From NCBI RefSeq assembly GCF_014653115.1, contig NZ_BNAD01000003.1, positions 1-64,000 of the forward strand: a DNA stretch of 64,000 bases, written 5' to 3'. The notes below the pieces were generated by a model. That model was given only the letters and a program-made list of their open reading frames with translations. It was not told the origin of the DNA and made no database searches. Origin of the DNA: Nocardioides flavus (ex Wang et al. 2016) (GTDB lineage Bacteria > Actinomycetota > Actinomycetes > Propionibacteriales > Nocardioidaceae). Numbering within the stretch: position 1 is the stretch's first letter; the number at the start of each line of letters is the position of its first letter. The position numbers and the translations under genes were made by a program. Of this stretch, positions 43,481 to 52,198 are shown piece after piece.

Positions 43481-44854
43481 TCAGGGCAGGTTCCACCAGG
43501 TGTCGAGCCGTGCGACGACCGGGGCCGTACGCCCCTCCCGGAGGACGCGCGCGAGCCGCATCAGGTGCGCCGCGATGCCGGCCGCGCCCTGCATCCAGCC
43601 GACGCCGGGCGGCAGCAGCGGCTCGGCGTCGCGGTGCTCGGTGAAGCGCCAGCAGGCACGGTCGCCGTCGACGAGGGCACGCTCGACGAGGGCGTCGCCG
43701 AGGACCTGCGCGAAGGCGAGGTCGTCGTCGACCCCCACGCGCTGCCAGGCGTCGAGGAACACCTCCCCCACGCCGGCGGTGCCGCAGCAGCGACCGTCGT
43801 TGTCCCAGAACCCCGGGTGACGGCGCTCGGGGATGCCCGAGGTGCGGATGCTGCGCAGGCAGCGGCGGTGCCACTGCGCCGGGGTCTCCCCCGCGATCGC
43901 CTGGACCCCCGCGTGCTCGAGGGCGGTGAAGAGCAGGGAGGTGCCGGCCGGCCCGTGGCACCAGGTGAAGGTGACCGGGTCCTCGTCCGGCTCCGCCGGG
44001 ATCGTGCGCGGCACGACGAACCCGCCGCCCGAGGTGTCGCCGAGCGTGACCAGGTGCTCCGCACCGCTGCGTGCGGCCCCCACCAGGTCGGGGCGACCCA
44101 GCTCGCTGCCCGCGACCGCCAGCGCGGCGGCGACGCCTGCCACCCCGTGCGACCAGTTGGGCATCTGCATCTCGCCGCGCTCGGCGCGTAGCTCCTCGGT
44201 GAAGCGCGGCGGCAGGAAGGACCAGTTGGTGCCGGCCGCGGTCGGCTCTCCCTCGGCCAGCAGGATGTCGGCGGCGCGGTGGGCCAGCTCCTCGGCCCCC
44301 GGCGTGCCGTGGCGCCCGGCCCAGACGGCCCCGAGGAGGTTGCCGGCCGTGCCGAGCGTGGCGTCGTTGACCCGGGCGTGCGGGGCGAAGGGCGGGTGCG
44401 GCATCCACGGCTGCTCCCAGCCGTCGTCGGTCGCGAGCTCCGCGAGCCGGGCGATCGCCTCGGCGGCGCCGTCGACGCCGAGCGCGCCCAGCACGCCCAG
44501 GTCGCTCACCAGGCCGTCGAAGTAGGAGTACTCCGTCGTCGTGGCCAGCCGGGCCCGGATCCGCGTCGCGATCCCGTCGGCCAGCCGGCGCTCCTCCACG
44601 GTCCACTCGCGCGTCTCGCGGACCTCGGCGAGCACGTGCGCCAACCCACCGATGCCGCTGTGCATCCCGTCGCGCTCCTCGGGCGCCCCGCCCTCGTGGG
44701 GCGTCGACACCGGAATCCAGGGGCCACCGTCGTCCCACCGGACCTGGTCGAGGACCCAGCGCCAGCCAGCCTCGCCGAGGTCGGCGTACGTCCCGGGAGT
44801 CGTCATGGGGGCGATCATGGCAGGGCCGGGAGCGGAGGTTCCTGTCCTTTTCAT
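43481..44854 (-). CDS. LanC-like protein (lanthionine synthetase C family)
   Basis: A predicted 457-residue protein with the alpha-alpha barrel motifs of LanC: GIGGLAHVLAEV, LGTAGNLLGAVW, NWSHGVAGVAAALA, TWCHGPAGTSLLF (zinc ligands Cys299 and His300), RCCGTAGVGEVFLDAW (Cys356 or Cys357) and GWMQGAAGIAAHLMRLAR. LanC proteins bind zinc and cyclise dehydrated peptides; eukaryotic LanCL members add glutathione. No LanB/LanM or precursor peptide is nearby, so it is an orphan. Starts at 44854, 44818 or 44806 are possible. A 36-bp palindrome covers the first one. Confidence 0.82.
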   Translation of the reverse strand: MKRTGTSAPGPAMIAPMTTPGTYADLGEAGWRWVLDQVRWDDGGPWIPVSTPHEGGAPEERDGMHSGIGGLAHVLAEVRETREWTVEERRLADGIATRIRARLATTTEYSYFDGLVSDLGVLGALGVDGAAEAIARLAELATDDGWEQPWMPHPPFAPHARVNDATLGTAGNLLGAVWAGRHGTPGAEELAHRAADILLAEGEPTAAGTNWSFLPPRFTEELRAERGEMQMPNWSHGVAGVAAALAVAGSELGRPDLVGAARSGAEHLVTLGDTSGGGFVVPRTIPAEPDEDPVTFTWCHGPAGTSLLFTALEHAGVQAIAGETPAQWHRRCLRSIRTSGIPERRHPGFWDNDGRCCGTAGVGEVFLDAWQRVGVDDDLAFAQVLGDALVERALVDGDRACWRFTEHRDAEPLLPPGVGWMQGAAGIAAHLMRLARVLREGRTAPVVARLDTWWNLP

Positions 44855-44889
44855 CGGGTTCCAGCCCGTTGCAACGGGCTGGAACCCGA
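44854..44889. repeat. 36-bp perfect palindrome at the 5' end of the LanC-like gene
   Basis: TCGGGTTCCAGCCCGTTG at 44854-44871 is followed without spacer by its exact reverse complement to 44889. It lies between the SDR gene and the LanC-like gene and touches the first possible start codon of the latter. It could be a terminator-like hairpin, an operator or a translation-control stem. Confidence 0.8.
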
Positions 44890-44925
44890 GCGATCACCGG
44901 TTCACCGGTGGTCGCGACGGCGAGG

Positions 44926-45606
44926 TCAGCCCCGCCCGAGCAGCGCTGCGAGCACGCGGGTGCCCACCGGCAGCCCGTGGAGGTCGTAGTAGACGAACAT
45001 CGCGCTCAGCCAGGGGTGCTGCTCGGGGTCGGGCACCTGCCGCACGTCCGCCCCGGCCTCGTCGGCGAGCTCGCGTACGGTCGCGACGCGGGTCGCGAGC
45101 TCGTACGTCGCTCCCGCGTGCCCGTCCTCGGTCAGGACAACCGCCGCGGCGCGGCCGAGGTCGGCGAGGTCGAGGAAGCCGAACGGCACGTCGGGCGAGT
45201 AGGGCAGCTCGAGCGGACCGCACAGGTCGAGGTTCTGGAGGTACGCCCCCGGCTGGAGGATCGTCCACCCCAGCCCGCTGCGTCGCACCAGGTCCTCGCT
45301 CACGGCCTTGCCGACGTGGTGCGGCATCGCGGGGACGTACGGCGAGGCGACGGAGTGGTAGACCACCCGCCCGACGCCGGCCTCCGCCAGCACGTCCAGC
45401 GCCGAGGCGACGTACGCCGGCTCGTCGGGGCGCAGGTTGGGCGCGATGACGTACGCCGCGTCGCAGCCCGCGACCGCGCGCGCGAGGTCGGGCCAGTCGG
45501 CCCGGCCCAGCGGACGTGGGTCGACACCGCGGTCGGCGAGCGCGCCGCAGACGGCCCGGCCGGTCTTGCCGTGGCCACCGATGACTGCGACGCGCCGCAC
45601 CGTCAC
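44926..45606 (-). CDS. NmrA-like NAD(P)-binding protein
   Basis: A predicted 226-residue protein with a Rossmann fold. VTVRRVAVIGGHGKTGRAVC holds GGHGKTG, an atypical-SDR nucleotide-binding motif; AEAGVGRVVYHSVASPYVPA and GLGWTILQPGAYLQN are typical of NmrA-like SDRs that often lack the YxxxK catalytic pair. It starts 2 bp after the hydantoinase B stop and is probably cotranscribed with it. The role is unknown; it could be a redox sensor or a reductase of the pathway. Confidence 0.8.
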   Translation of the reverse strand: MTVRRVAVIGGHGKTGRAVCGALADRGVDPRPLGRADWPDLARAVAGCDAAYVIAPNLRPDEPAYVASALDVLAEAGVGRVVYHSVASPYVPAMPHHVGKAVSEDLVRRSGLGWTILQPGAYLQNLDLCGPLELPYSPDVPFGFLDLADLGRAAAVVLTEDGHAGATYELATRVATVRELADEAGADVRQVPDPEQHPWLSAMFVYYDLHGLPVGTRVLAALLGRG

Positions 45607-45608
45607 GC

Positions 45609-47609
45609 TCAGACCCGGTCGACCTCGGCGAACGCGGCACCGTCGGCGAGCGAGGCGTAGCCCGGACCGCGGTCGAAGAACGCGTCGTCCTCGCGGCTCC
45701 ACGCCGCCCGGCCGGCACGCTCGGCCCCGGTGGCCGCGGCGTCGAAGCCGAGGTCGCCTCCGTCACGCGAACCGGTGAGCACCACGCCGTAGTCGCGCAG
45801 CGCGGCCTCGGCCGACACCTTGCCCCAGACCACGTCGCGCACGACGAGCTCGGGGTCGCGGGCGAGCGGGTCGCCCCAGCCACCTCCACCGGTGGTACGG
45901 ATCCGGACGACCTGGCCCGCCCTGATCACCTCGGCGTCGGCGAGGGCGTCGACCTCGCGCTCGTCGGGCCCGCCCGGGTCGATGACGACCTGGAACGGCG
46001 CGCCCGCCTTGCCGCCGCGAACTCCCCAGCAGGCCAGGATCGAGCGGTCGGCGATGGACATGAAGTGCGCGTCCTTGAGCATCCGGATCTGCTTCTCGTA
46101 GCCCAGCCCGCCGCGGAACTGGCCCGCGCCGCCGGAGTCGACGGCGAGGCCGAGACGCTCGACGATGAACGGGAAGCGCGACTCGGTGAACTCGGTCGGC
46201 AGGTTCCGCGAGTCGGGCACGACGTGGATGGTGTCCTCGCCGTCGGCGTAGTAGCGCCCGCCGGAGCCGCCGCCGAGCACCTCGCGCATGAGGTAGTCGT
46301 TGCCCTCGAGGTCCTTGCCGTAGACGCCGGTGTAGCGGATGGTCTCCTGGTCGGCCGGCATCTTGCCGTCGACCGCCTTGGCCACCACGCCGGCGAGCAC
46401 GCCGAGGAGCCGCAGGATCACGAACGTACGGGCGTTGGTCGGGCCCGGGTGGATCGGCGTGAGGAGCGTGCCCTTCTCGGGGAAGCGCATCTCGATCAGC
46501 GGCACGATGCCCTCGTTGACGTCGAGCTCGGCCATCCGCTCGGGGGTGTCGGCGAGGTTGCGCAGGATCGGGGCGAGCCACTTCTTGAGGAAGTTGCCGC
46601 CGACGTAGTCGCCGCAGTGGTTGATCGGGCCCTTGGCCTGCGCGCTGGTGCCGGTGAAGTCGATGATCAGCCGCGGCCCGGCGGGGCGACCGTTCTCGGG
46701 GTCGGCCGGGGCGTCGCTGACCTTGGTCAGGGTGATCCGCTGGGTGTGCAGCTGCGGCTCGTCGACGCCGTCGTGCTCGGCGTAGTCCTCCCAGACGTAG
46801 GTGCCGTCGGGGATCTTGGACAGGATCTCGCGGCGGTAGGTCTCGGTGGTCGCGTCGAGGATCGCGTCGAACGACGTCTCGATGGCTTCGCGGCCGTAGC
46901 GCTCGAACAGCTCGCTGAGCCGGCGCGCACCCATCAGGCACGCCGAGCACTCGGCGTCGAGGTCGGCGGCGAGGCTGTCGGGCATCCGCGAGTTGCGGGT
47001 CATGATCCGCAACGCCGCCTTGTTGGGAACGCCCGCGTCCCACAGCTTGATCGGCGGGACCGCGAGGCCCTCCTCGTAGACGCTGGTCGCGCCGCTCGGC
47101 ATCGAGCCGGGGCAGGCGCCGCCGATGTCGTCGTGGTGGCCGAAGGCCTGCACGAAGGCGACGACCTCGCCGTCGTGGAACACCGGCACGGTGACGCACA
47201 GGTCCGGGAGGTGGCCGATGCCGCCCTCGGACTCGTAGACGTCGTTGTGGAAGAAGACGTCGCCCTCGCGCATCTCCTCGAGCGGGAAGTCCCGCACGAT
47301 CGGGTGCACGAGCGCGCTGTAGGAGCGGCCGGTGAGCTTGCGAAGCTGGCGGTCGTGGATGCCGGCGCGGAAGTCGTGGGCGTCGCGGATCATCGGCGAG
47401 CGGGAGGTACGGCCGATGGCGGTCTCGACCTCCATCTCGACGCTCGCCAGGGTGCCCTGGACGATCTCGACGAGGATCGGGTCGACGGTCGAGCCCTCGG
47501 GCGTGAGGCGGTTGCCGTGCTCGTACGCCGTGGGCAGGCCGGCGGGGTTGACCGGCTTCGCCGTGACGTACGCAGGGTCGACGGGACGGGTGCTGACGTC
47601 GGTGCTCAT
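45609..47609 (-). CDS. hyuB: Hydantoinase B / oxoprolinase B family subunit
   Basis: A predicted 666-residue HyuB-type protein. Conserved parts are PILVEIVQGTLASVEMEVET, SPMIRDAHDFRAGIHD, GDVFFHNDVYESEGGIGHLPD, GGACPGSMPSGATSVYEEGL and SGGAGQFRGGLGYEKQIRML, followed by TTGGGGWGDPLARDP. With HyuA it forms ATP-dependent hydantoinases, N-methylhydantoinases, 5-oxoprolinases or acetone carboxylase relatives. The substrate cannot be read. The ATG at 47609 overlaps the HyuA stop by ATGA. I expect a hetero-oligomer of the two subunits. Confidence 0.9.
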   Translation of the reverse strand: MSTDVSTRPVDPAYVTAKPVNPAGLPTAYEHGNRLTPEGSTVDPILVEIVQGTLASVEMEVETAIGRTSRSPMIRDAHDFRAGIHDRQLRKLTGRSYSALVHPIVRDFPLEEMREGDVFFHNDVYESEGGIGHLPDLCVTVPVFHDGEVVAFVQAFGHHDDIGGACPGSMPSGATSVYEEGLAVPPIKLWDAGVPNKAALRIMTRNSRMPDSLAADLDAECSACLMGARRLSELFERYGREAIETSFDAILDATTETYRREILSKIPDGTYVWEDYAEHDGVDEPQLHTQRITLTKVSDAPADPENGRPAGPRLIIDFTGTSAQAKGPINHCGDYVGGNFLKKWLAPILRNLADTPERMAELDVNEGIVPLIEMRFPEKGTLLTPIHPGPTNARTFVILRLLGVLAGVVAKAVDGKMPADQETIRYTGVYGKDLEGNDYLMREVLGGGSGGRYYADGEDTIHVVPDSRNLPTEFTESRFPFIVERLGLAVDSGGAGQFRGGLGYEKQIRMLKDAHFMSIADRSILACWGVRGGKAGAPFQVVIDPGGPDEREVDALADAEVIRAGQVVRIRTTGGGGWGDPLARDPELVVRDVVWGKVSAEAALRDYGVVLTGSRDGGDLGFDAAATGAERAGRAAWSREDDAFFDRGPGYASLADGAAFAEVDRV

Positions 47610-49705
47610 CGAGCGCCCTCCTGGGTGTCGGTGCCGGTCTTGCGGATGACGAGGTTGGCCCAGTCGTCGACCACGACCTCGAAGCCGGGGTGGACGGGGA
47701 TGGTCGAGCCGAACTCCTCGACGATGGCGGGGCCGCTGAACGAGTCGCCCGCGCCGAGGTCGCCGCGCCAGATCACCGGGGTGTCGACGTAGCCGTGGTC
47801 GGGGTCGAAGCAGACGGGTCTCGTGACAGGACTCCGTCCTTCCTCGGCCAGCGAGGCGCCGAGCTTGGGGATCTCCGGGCGGGTGATGGGACCGATGCCG
47901 GTGACGCGGAGGTTGACCCACTCGACCTGCTGGTCGCGGTCGCCTCGGAAGTCGTAGCCGTAGAGCTGGCGGTGCTCGGCGTGGAAGGCGTCGGCGACCT
48001 GCGCGACGTACGCGTCGTCGACGACGCCCTCCGGCGCCGAGACGCGGACCTCGAAGGCCTGGCCGACGTAGCGCACGTCGATGGTGCGCTGGAAGCGGTG
48101 CTGCTCGGGGGCGAAGCCCTCCTTGGCGAGTGCCTCGCGGGCCTTGTCGGTGAGGTCGTCGAGGATGTGCTGCACCGCCGCGTGGTCGAGCGCGGACTCC
48201 TTGGCGACGTGGGTCTGGACGTAGTCGTTCTTGACGTCGACGGTCAACAGGCCGAAGGCGCTGACGTTGCCCGGGTTGGGCGGTACGACCACGCCGGCGA
48301 GGTCGAGGATGTCGACGAGGCGGCAGGCGAGCAGCGAGCCGGAGCCGCCGAAGGTCGTGAGCATGAAGTCGCGCACGTCGAGGCCACGCTTGACGCTGAC
48401 CTGGCGCAGCGCGTTGGCCTGGTTCCACGCGGAGATCTCGAGGATGCCGGTGGCGCACCGCTCGAAGTCCACGCCGAGCTGGTCGGCGAGGTCGGCGATG
48501 CCCGCGCGGGCCGCGTCGACGTCGAGCGGGATCTCGCCGCCCAGCAGGTGGGGAGGGATCCGGCCGAGGGTGACGTGCGCATCGGTGATCGTCGGCTGCG
48601 TGCCGCCCTTGGCGTAGCAGAGCGGGCCGGGGTCGGCGCCGGCCGAGTGCGGGCCGACCTTGAGGGTGCCCTCGGGCGAGAGCCAGGCGATCGAGCCGCC
48701 GCCCGCGCCGACGGTGACCACGTCGATCATCGGGATCTTGCTCGGGTAGGCGCCGACGGTGCCCTCGGTGGTGAGGGTCGGCTCGCCGTCGAGGACGACC
48801 GAGACGTCGGTGGACGTGCCGCCGCCGTCGCAGGTGAGGATCTTGGGGAAGCCGGCGACCTTGGCGATCAGGGCCGCACCGAGCGCACCGGCGGCCGGGC
48901 CGGAGAGCACGGTGGTGATGGGCTGGTGCACCACCTCGTCGGCCGACAGCACGCCGCCGTTGGACTTCATGACGTAGAACGGGATGGCGTTGCCCGTGAA
49001 GTTCAGCAGCCGCTCGGAGATGTTGGTGACGTAGCGCGAGACGTTGGGCTTCACCGCCGCGTCCACCAGCGTCGTCATCGAGCGCTCGTACTCACGGTAC
49101 TCGCGCAGCACCTCGCTCGAGATCGACACCACGGCCTCGGGGTGCTCGCGGCGCAGGATCTCGCGCAGACGCTGCTCGTGTGCGTCGTTGGCGTAGGCGT
49201 GCAGCAGGCACACGCCGATCGTCGTGATGCCCCGGTCCCTGAACCAGCGGGCCGCGGCGACGGCCTGTTCCTCGTCGAAGGGACGGATCTCGGCGCCGGT
49301 GAAGTCCAGGCGGCCCCCGACCGTACGGACGCGGTCGGCCGGGACGATGCGGTCGGGCTTGACCCAGAAGTAGGAGTTGCCGTAGCCGTCGGGCACCGAC
49401 TGGCGGGCGATCTCGAGCATGAACTCGTAGCCCTCGGTGGTGATGAAGCCGAGCGCCTCGACCTTGCCCTCGAGGAGCTTGTTGGTCGCGACGGTGGTGC
49501 CGTGGGAGACCGCGGTGATGTCGCTGCCCTCGGCCCCGACGATGCCGAGGATCTTGTCGATGCCGGCGATGAAGCCGTCCGCGGGGTTGCCGGGCGTGCT
49601 GGGGGTCTTGGTGGTGACCAGCTCGCCCGAGTCCTCGTCGAAGGCCACCACGTCGGTGAAGGTGCCGCCGGTGTCGATCCCGATCCTGATCCGCCGATTG
49701 CTCAT
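47606..49705 (-). CDS. hyuA: Hydantoinase A / oxoprolinase A family subunit
   Basis: A predicted 699-residue HyuA-type ATPase subunit. RIGIDTGGTFTDVVAFDEDS is the ASKHA phosphate-binding loop; SHGTTVATNKLLEG, DGGGTSTDVSVVLDGEPTL, SAGADPGPLCYAKGGTQPTI and FGGSGSLLACRL follow in the usual order. It couples ATP hydrolysis to opening of a cyclic amide when paired with HyuB. The start at 49705 has no recognisable ribosome-binding site (CCTCCTC upstream), so the mRNA may be near-leaderless. An operator-like motif (site D) lies 70 bp upstream, linking it to the carbamate kinase and permease operons. Confidence 0.9.
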   Translation of the reverse strand: MSNRRIRIGIDTGGTFTDVVAFDEDSGELVTTKTPSTPGNPADGFIAGIDKILGIVGAEGSDITAVSHGTTVATNKLLEGKVEALGFITTEGYEFMLEIARQSVPDGYGNSYFWVKPDRIVPADRVRTVGGRLDFTGAEIRPFDEEQAVAAARWFRDRGITTIGVCLLHAYANDAHEQRLREILRREHPEAVVSISSEVLREYREYERSMTTLVDAAVKPNVSRYVTNISERLLNFTGNAIPFYVMKSNGGVLSADEVVHQPITTVLSGPAAGALGAALIAKVAGFPKILTCDGGGTSTDVSVVLDGEPTLTTEGTVGAYPSKIPMIDVVTVGAGGGSIAWLSPEGTLKVGPHSAGADPGPLCYAKGGTQPTITDAHVTLGRIPPHLLGGEIPLDVDAARAGIADLADQLGVDFERCATGILEISAWNQANALRQVSVKRGLDVRDFMLTTFGGSGSLLACRLVDILDLAGVVVPPNPGNVSAFGLLTVDVKNDYVQTHVAKESALDHAAVQHILDDLTDKAREALAKEGFAPEQHRFQRTIDVRYVGQAFEVRVSAPEGVVDDAYVAQVADAFHAEHRQLYGYDFRGDRDQQVEWVNLRVTGIGPITRPEIPKLGASLAEEGRSPVTRPVCFDPDHGYVDTPVIWRGDLGAGDSFSGPAIVEEFGSTIPVHPGFEVVVDDWANLVIRKTGTDTQEGAR

Positions 49706-49774
49706 GAGGAGGATTCAACCGAGGGTACGTGGCGGCGGCCACGGCAATTCCTGCCGACGAATCAACGATCCATC

Positions 49775-49788
49775 GGCAGATCACGCCT
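49775..49788. promoter_or_regulatory. Operator-like motif upstream of hyuA (site D)
   Basis: GGCAGATCACGCCT here reads AGGCGTGATCTGCC on the minus strand; 13 of 14 positions fit the consensus TGGCSNNATCTGCC. It is 70 bp upstream of the hyuA start and touches the end of the neighbouring membrane-protein gene. Confidence 0.45.
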
Positions 49789-50333
49789 CATGCGAATCCG
49801 TCGACGGGGTTCCGGGGCAGCTCGGTGGTCGAGTGCCCGTACCTCTCCTGGGTCGGCACCATGTCGTCCTCCGCGCCCAGGACGCCGCCCAGGGCGCCGG
49901 TCAACGCAGCCACGAGGAGGATCGGGGCGAGGGTCGGCCCGCCCGACGCCCGCCGGCGCTGCAGCTCGAACCACGGGCTGCCGGCGAACCGGTGCAGAAG
50001 GGCGACCTGGAGCACCGTGAGGGCGAGTGCGGTGACCGTCCACCCGGTCGGGGTGTCGACGACCGCGATCACCTCCGTCACGAGCGCGAGGGCCAGCAGC
50101 AGGGCGACCAGCCAGAACCGCACCGGGCGGGCGCGCAGGACGCCGTGCGAGACATAGGTGACCAACGCGACGCCGAGGAGGATCGACAGTGGCCAGGCAT
50201 CCGCGGACTGCGGACCTCGCTGCGCGAGCTCCAGGACCTGCCCGACGACGAACGACCAGGCCAGCGCCCACGCACTGACGGGGACCTCGACGCTCGACGA
50301 ACGGTCAACTGCGGAGTCCGAGACATCGGTCAT
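49788..50333 (-). CDS. Predicted membrane protein of unknown function
   Basis: A predicted 181-residue protein. Four hydrophobic helices (ALAWSFVVGQVLELA, LSILLGVALVTYVSHG, FWLVALLLALALVTEVIAVV, TVTALALTVLQVALLHRFA) alternate with short loops, and a fifth sits near LAPILLVAALTGALGGVLGA. The ends are polar. No family is recognised. A structured, hairpin-rich leader of about 450 bp lies upstream on the same strand. Confidence 0.65.
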   Translation of the reverse strand: MTDVSDSAVDRSSSVEVPVSAWALAWSFVVGQVLELAQRGPQSADAWPLSILLGVALVTYVSHGVLRARPVRFWLVALLLALALVTEVIAVVDTPTGWTVTALALTVLQVALLHRFAGSPWFELQRRRASGGPTLAPILLVAALTGALGGVLGAEDDMVPTQERYGHSTTELPRNPVDGFA

Positions 50334-50407
50334 GCGAGCATGCTGGCACCCTCGCACCGCATGGGCCCGTGGACACGCGCGGGCGTCCGTACGCCCCGGA
50401 CACGGGC

Positions 50408-50444
50408 GAAGGGCCCTCGGCGGTATGAGCGCCAAGGGCCCTTC
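50408..50444 (-). terminator. Hairpin between structured leader and membrane-protein gene
   Basis: GAAGGGCCC (50408-50416) pairs with GGGCCCTTC (50436-50444), with a GGCG/CGCC inner pair in the loop. It lies 3' of the structured RNA candidate and upstream of the membrane-protein start, so it could be the expression platform of a leader. There is no long T tract. Confidence 0.5.
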
Positions 50445-50493
50445 TGGTTGAGGTAGGTCGCCGGAGCGTCCAATCCTCGGGTTGACCGTTCGC

Positions 50494-50645
50494 GGTGATG
50501 CTCCCGGTCGATCGCTCCGTTCCTTCGGAGTCCCAGCCACCTCATCACCCGGTGTCTGCGACGGTCCCCGGCGTACCGGTTGGCGTCGTGCGGACCCTCC
50601 ATCGTCGGAGCCATCCCGCCTCCCCTTGCGGGGCTGCGTGGCTCC
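50494..50645 (-). ncRNA. Candidate structured RNA or riboswitch-like leader
   Basis: The noncoding space from 50334 to 50799 contains several independent pairings: GGAGCCA (50607-50613) with TGGCTCC (50639-50645), enclosing CCCC-loop-GGGG at 50622-50633 whose minus-strand loop is GCAA, a GNRA tetraloop; CTCCG (50515-50519) with CGGAG (50526-50530); and GGTGATG (50494-50500) with CATCACC (50543-50549), which encloses the previous hairpin. A terminator-like hairpin follows. I cannot assign it to a known class. Orientation is inferred from the GNRA loop. Confidence 0.4.
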
Positions 50646-50799
50646 AGTTCTATGCCCCGGACCACACCGTCCGCAAGGGACCTTCGGCACTTGTTTCGAC
50701 GGGTCCTGCGGCCTCGGCGTGTCGTGCACAGGAAGGCCCTGTCCGTCCCCAGCCGACGGGCTTTCTGCACAGGTCTGTCCACAGGTGTGTGCACAGGCG

Positions 50800-52194
50800 T
50801 CAGCCGGCGAGGAGCTCCTCCAGGGCCGCGGCCACCTCGAGCAGCCGGCGATCGGCACCGTGGCGGGCGACGAGCTGGACGCCGACCGGCAGGCCGTCGG
50901 CCGTGCGACCGGCCGGGACCGAGATGGCCGGGCAGCCGGTCACCGTGATGAACCATGCCGAGCGCATCCACGCGAGGTAGTCGGGCATCTCCTGGCCGTT
51001 GATCGTCTCGGGGAACTCCTGCTCCACCGGGAACGGCGGCACCTGCGACGTCGGCAGCAGCAGCACGTCGTGGTCGCCGAAGAAGAGCCGCATCGTCTCC
51101 GACAGCGACGTGCGCTGGGTGTACGCCCGCGCGACGTCGGCACCGGTCAGCGTCTCGCCGGCGCGGATGTTGGCCTCCAGGGACGGCTTGAACGACGTCG
51201 GGTGCTCGGCGAGCAGCGCGCCGAACTTGGCCTGGAAGTGCCATGCCCGCAACGTGCGGAAGGTGTCGTCGGCCAGCGACAGGTCCGGGTGGGCGTCGGC
51301 CACCGCTGCCCCGGCGTCGGACAGGCGCGCGGCGGTGGCGCGTACGACGTCCGCGACCTCGTGGTCCACGACCAGGTCGCCGCCGAGGTCCACCGACGCG
51401 GCGACGCGCAGGCCGGCCAGGGGTGCGGGCGCCAGCGGCGGGGCGAAGGACGACCCCGGGTCGCCGAGGGCGTGGGGCGCGCGGGGGTCGGGGCCGGCGA
51501 GGACCGACAGCAGCAGCGCGAGGTCACCGACGTTGCGAGCCATCGGGCCGCCGACCGACGTGGTCTCCCACTGGTTGTAGAGCGGCCACTCCGGCACCCG
51601 GCCGAGCGAGGGGCGCATCCCGACCACCCCGCAGAACGACGCGGGGTTGCGCAGCGAGCCGCCCATGTCGGAGCCGTCTGCCAGCGGCACCATGCCCGAG
51701 GCGAGGGCACACGCCGCTCCCCCGCTCGACCCGCCGGCCGAGCGCGTCGGGTCGACCGGGTTGCGGGTGACGCCGAAGACCGTGTTGAAGGTGTGCGAGC
51801 CGGCCGCGAACTCCGGCACGTTGGTCTTGCCGACGAAGACCGCGCCGGCGTCGCGGACCCGTTCGACGAGCAGGTCGTCGTGGTCGGCCACGGAGTCGGC
51901 GAAGATCGGCGAGCCGTACGTCGTGCGCCACCCCTTGAGGGCGTGGGTGTCCTTCACCGCGAACGGCAGGCCGTGCAGCACGCCCACCTCCTCGCCCGAG
52001 GCGTACGCCTGGTCGGCGACGGCCGCCCACGCGCGGGCCCGTTCGGCGTCGAGGGAGACGATCGCGTTGAGCTCGGGGTTGCGCTCCTCGATCCGGTCGA
52101 GGTGCAGCTCGAGCAGCTCGGTGGCCGAGATCGCGCCGGAGCGGAGGGCTGCGGCCTGGTCGCGGGCGGTGGAGTCGACGGTGACGTCGGTCAT
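50800..52194 (-). CDS. Amidase-signature family hydrolase
   Basis: A predicted 464-residue protein with the Ser-cis-Ser-Lys triad of the amidase signature family: Lys81 in FAVKDTHAL, cis-Ser156 in AGGSSGGAAC, and nucleophile Ser180 in DMGGSLRNPA. Substrate is not evident. It is the last gene of the permease/molybdenum-hydroxylase operon, 4 bp after the CoxG-like gene. In the oxidative pyrimidine pathway the final step (ureidomalonase, or hydrolysis of malonamate) is an amidase reaction, so this is the natural candidate; that is inferred from context. Confidence 0.87.
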   Translation of the reverse strand: MTDVTVDSTARDQAAALRSGAISATELLELHLDRIEERNPELNAIVSLDAERARAWAAVADQAYASGEEVGVLHGLPFAVKDTHALKGWRTTYGSPIFADSVADHDDLLVERVRDAGAVFVGKTNVPEFAAGSHTFNTVFGVTRNPVDPTRSAGGSSGGAACALASGMVPLADGSDMGGSLRNPASFCGVVGMRPSLGRVPEWPLYNQWETTSVGGPMARNVGDLALLLSVLAGPDPRAPHALGDPGSSFAPPLAPAPLAGLRVAASVDLGGDLVVDHEVADVVRATAARLSDAGAAVADAHPDLSLADDTFRTLRAWHFQAKFGALLAEHPTSFKPSLEANIRAGETLTGADVARAYTQRTSLSETMRLFFGDHDVLLLPTSQVPPFPVEQEFPETINGQEMPDYLAWMRSAWFITVTGCPAISVPAGRTADGLPVGVQLVARHGADRRLLEVAAALEELLAG

Positions 52195-52198
52195 CGGG

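Noticed and set aside
46065..50020. Long plus-strand frames over hyuA/hyuB
   Set aside because: Antisense shadows; the hydantoinase subunits have full motif sets and coupled starts and stops.
50494..50645. ydaO/c-di-AMP riboswitch or SRP RNA
   Set aside because: Some pieces (CCGAAGGAACGG, GGGTGATGAGG) recall these RNAs, but their conserved cores are absent.
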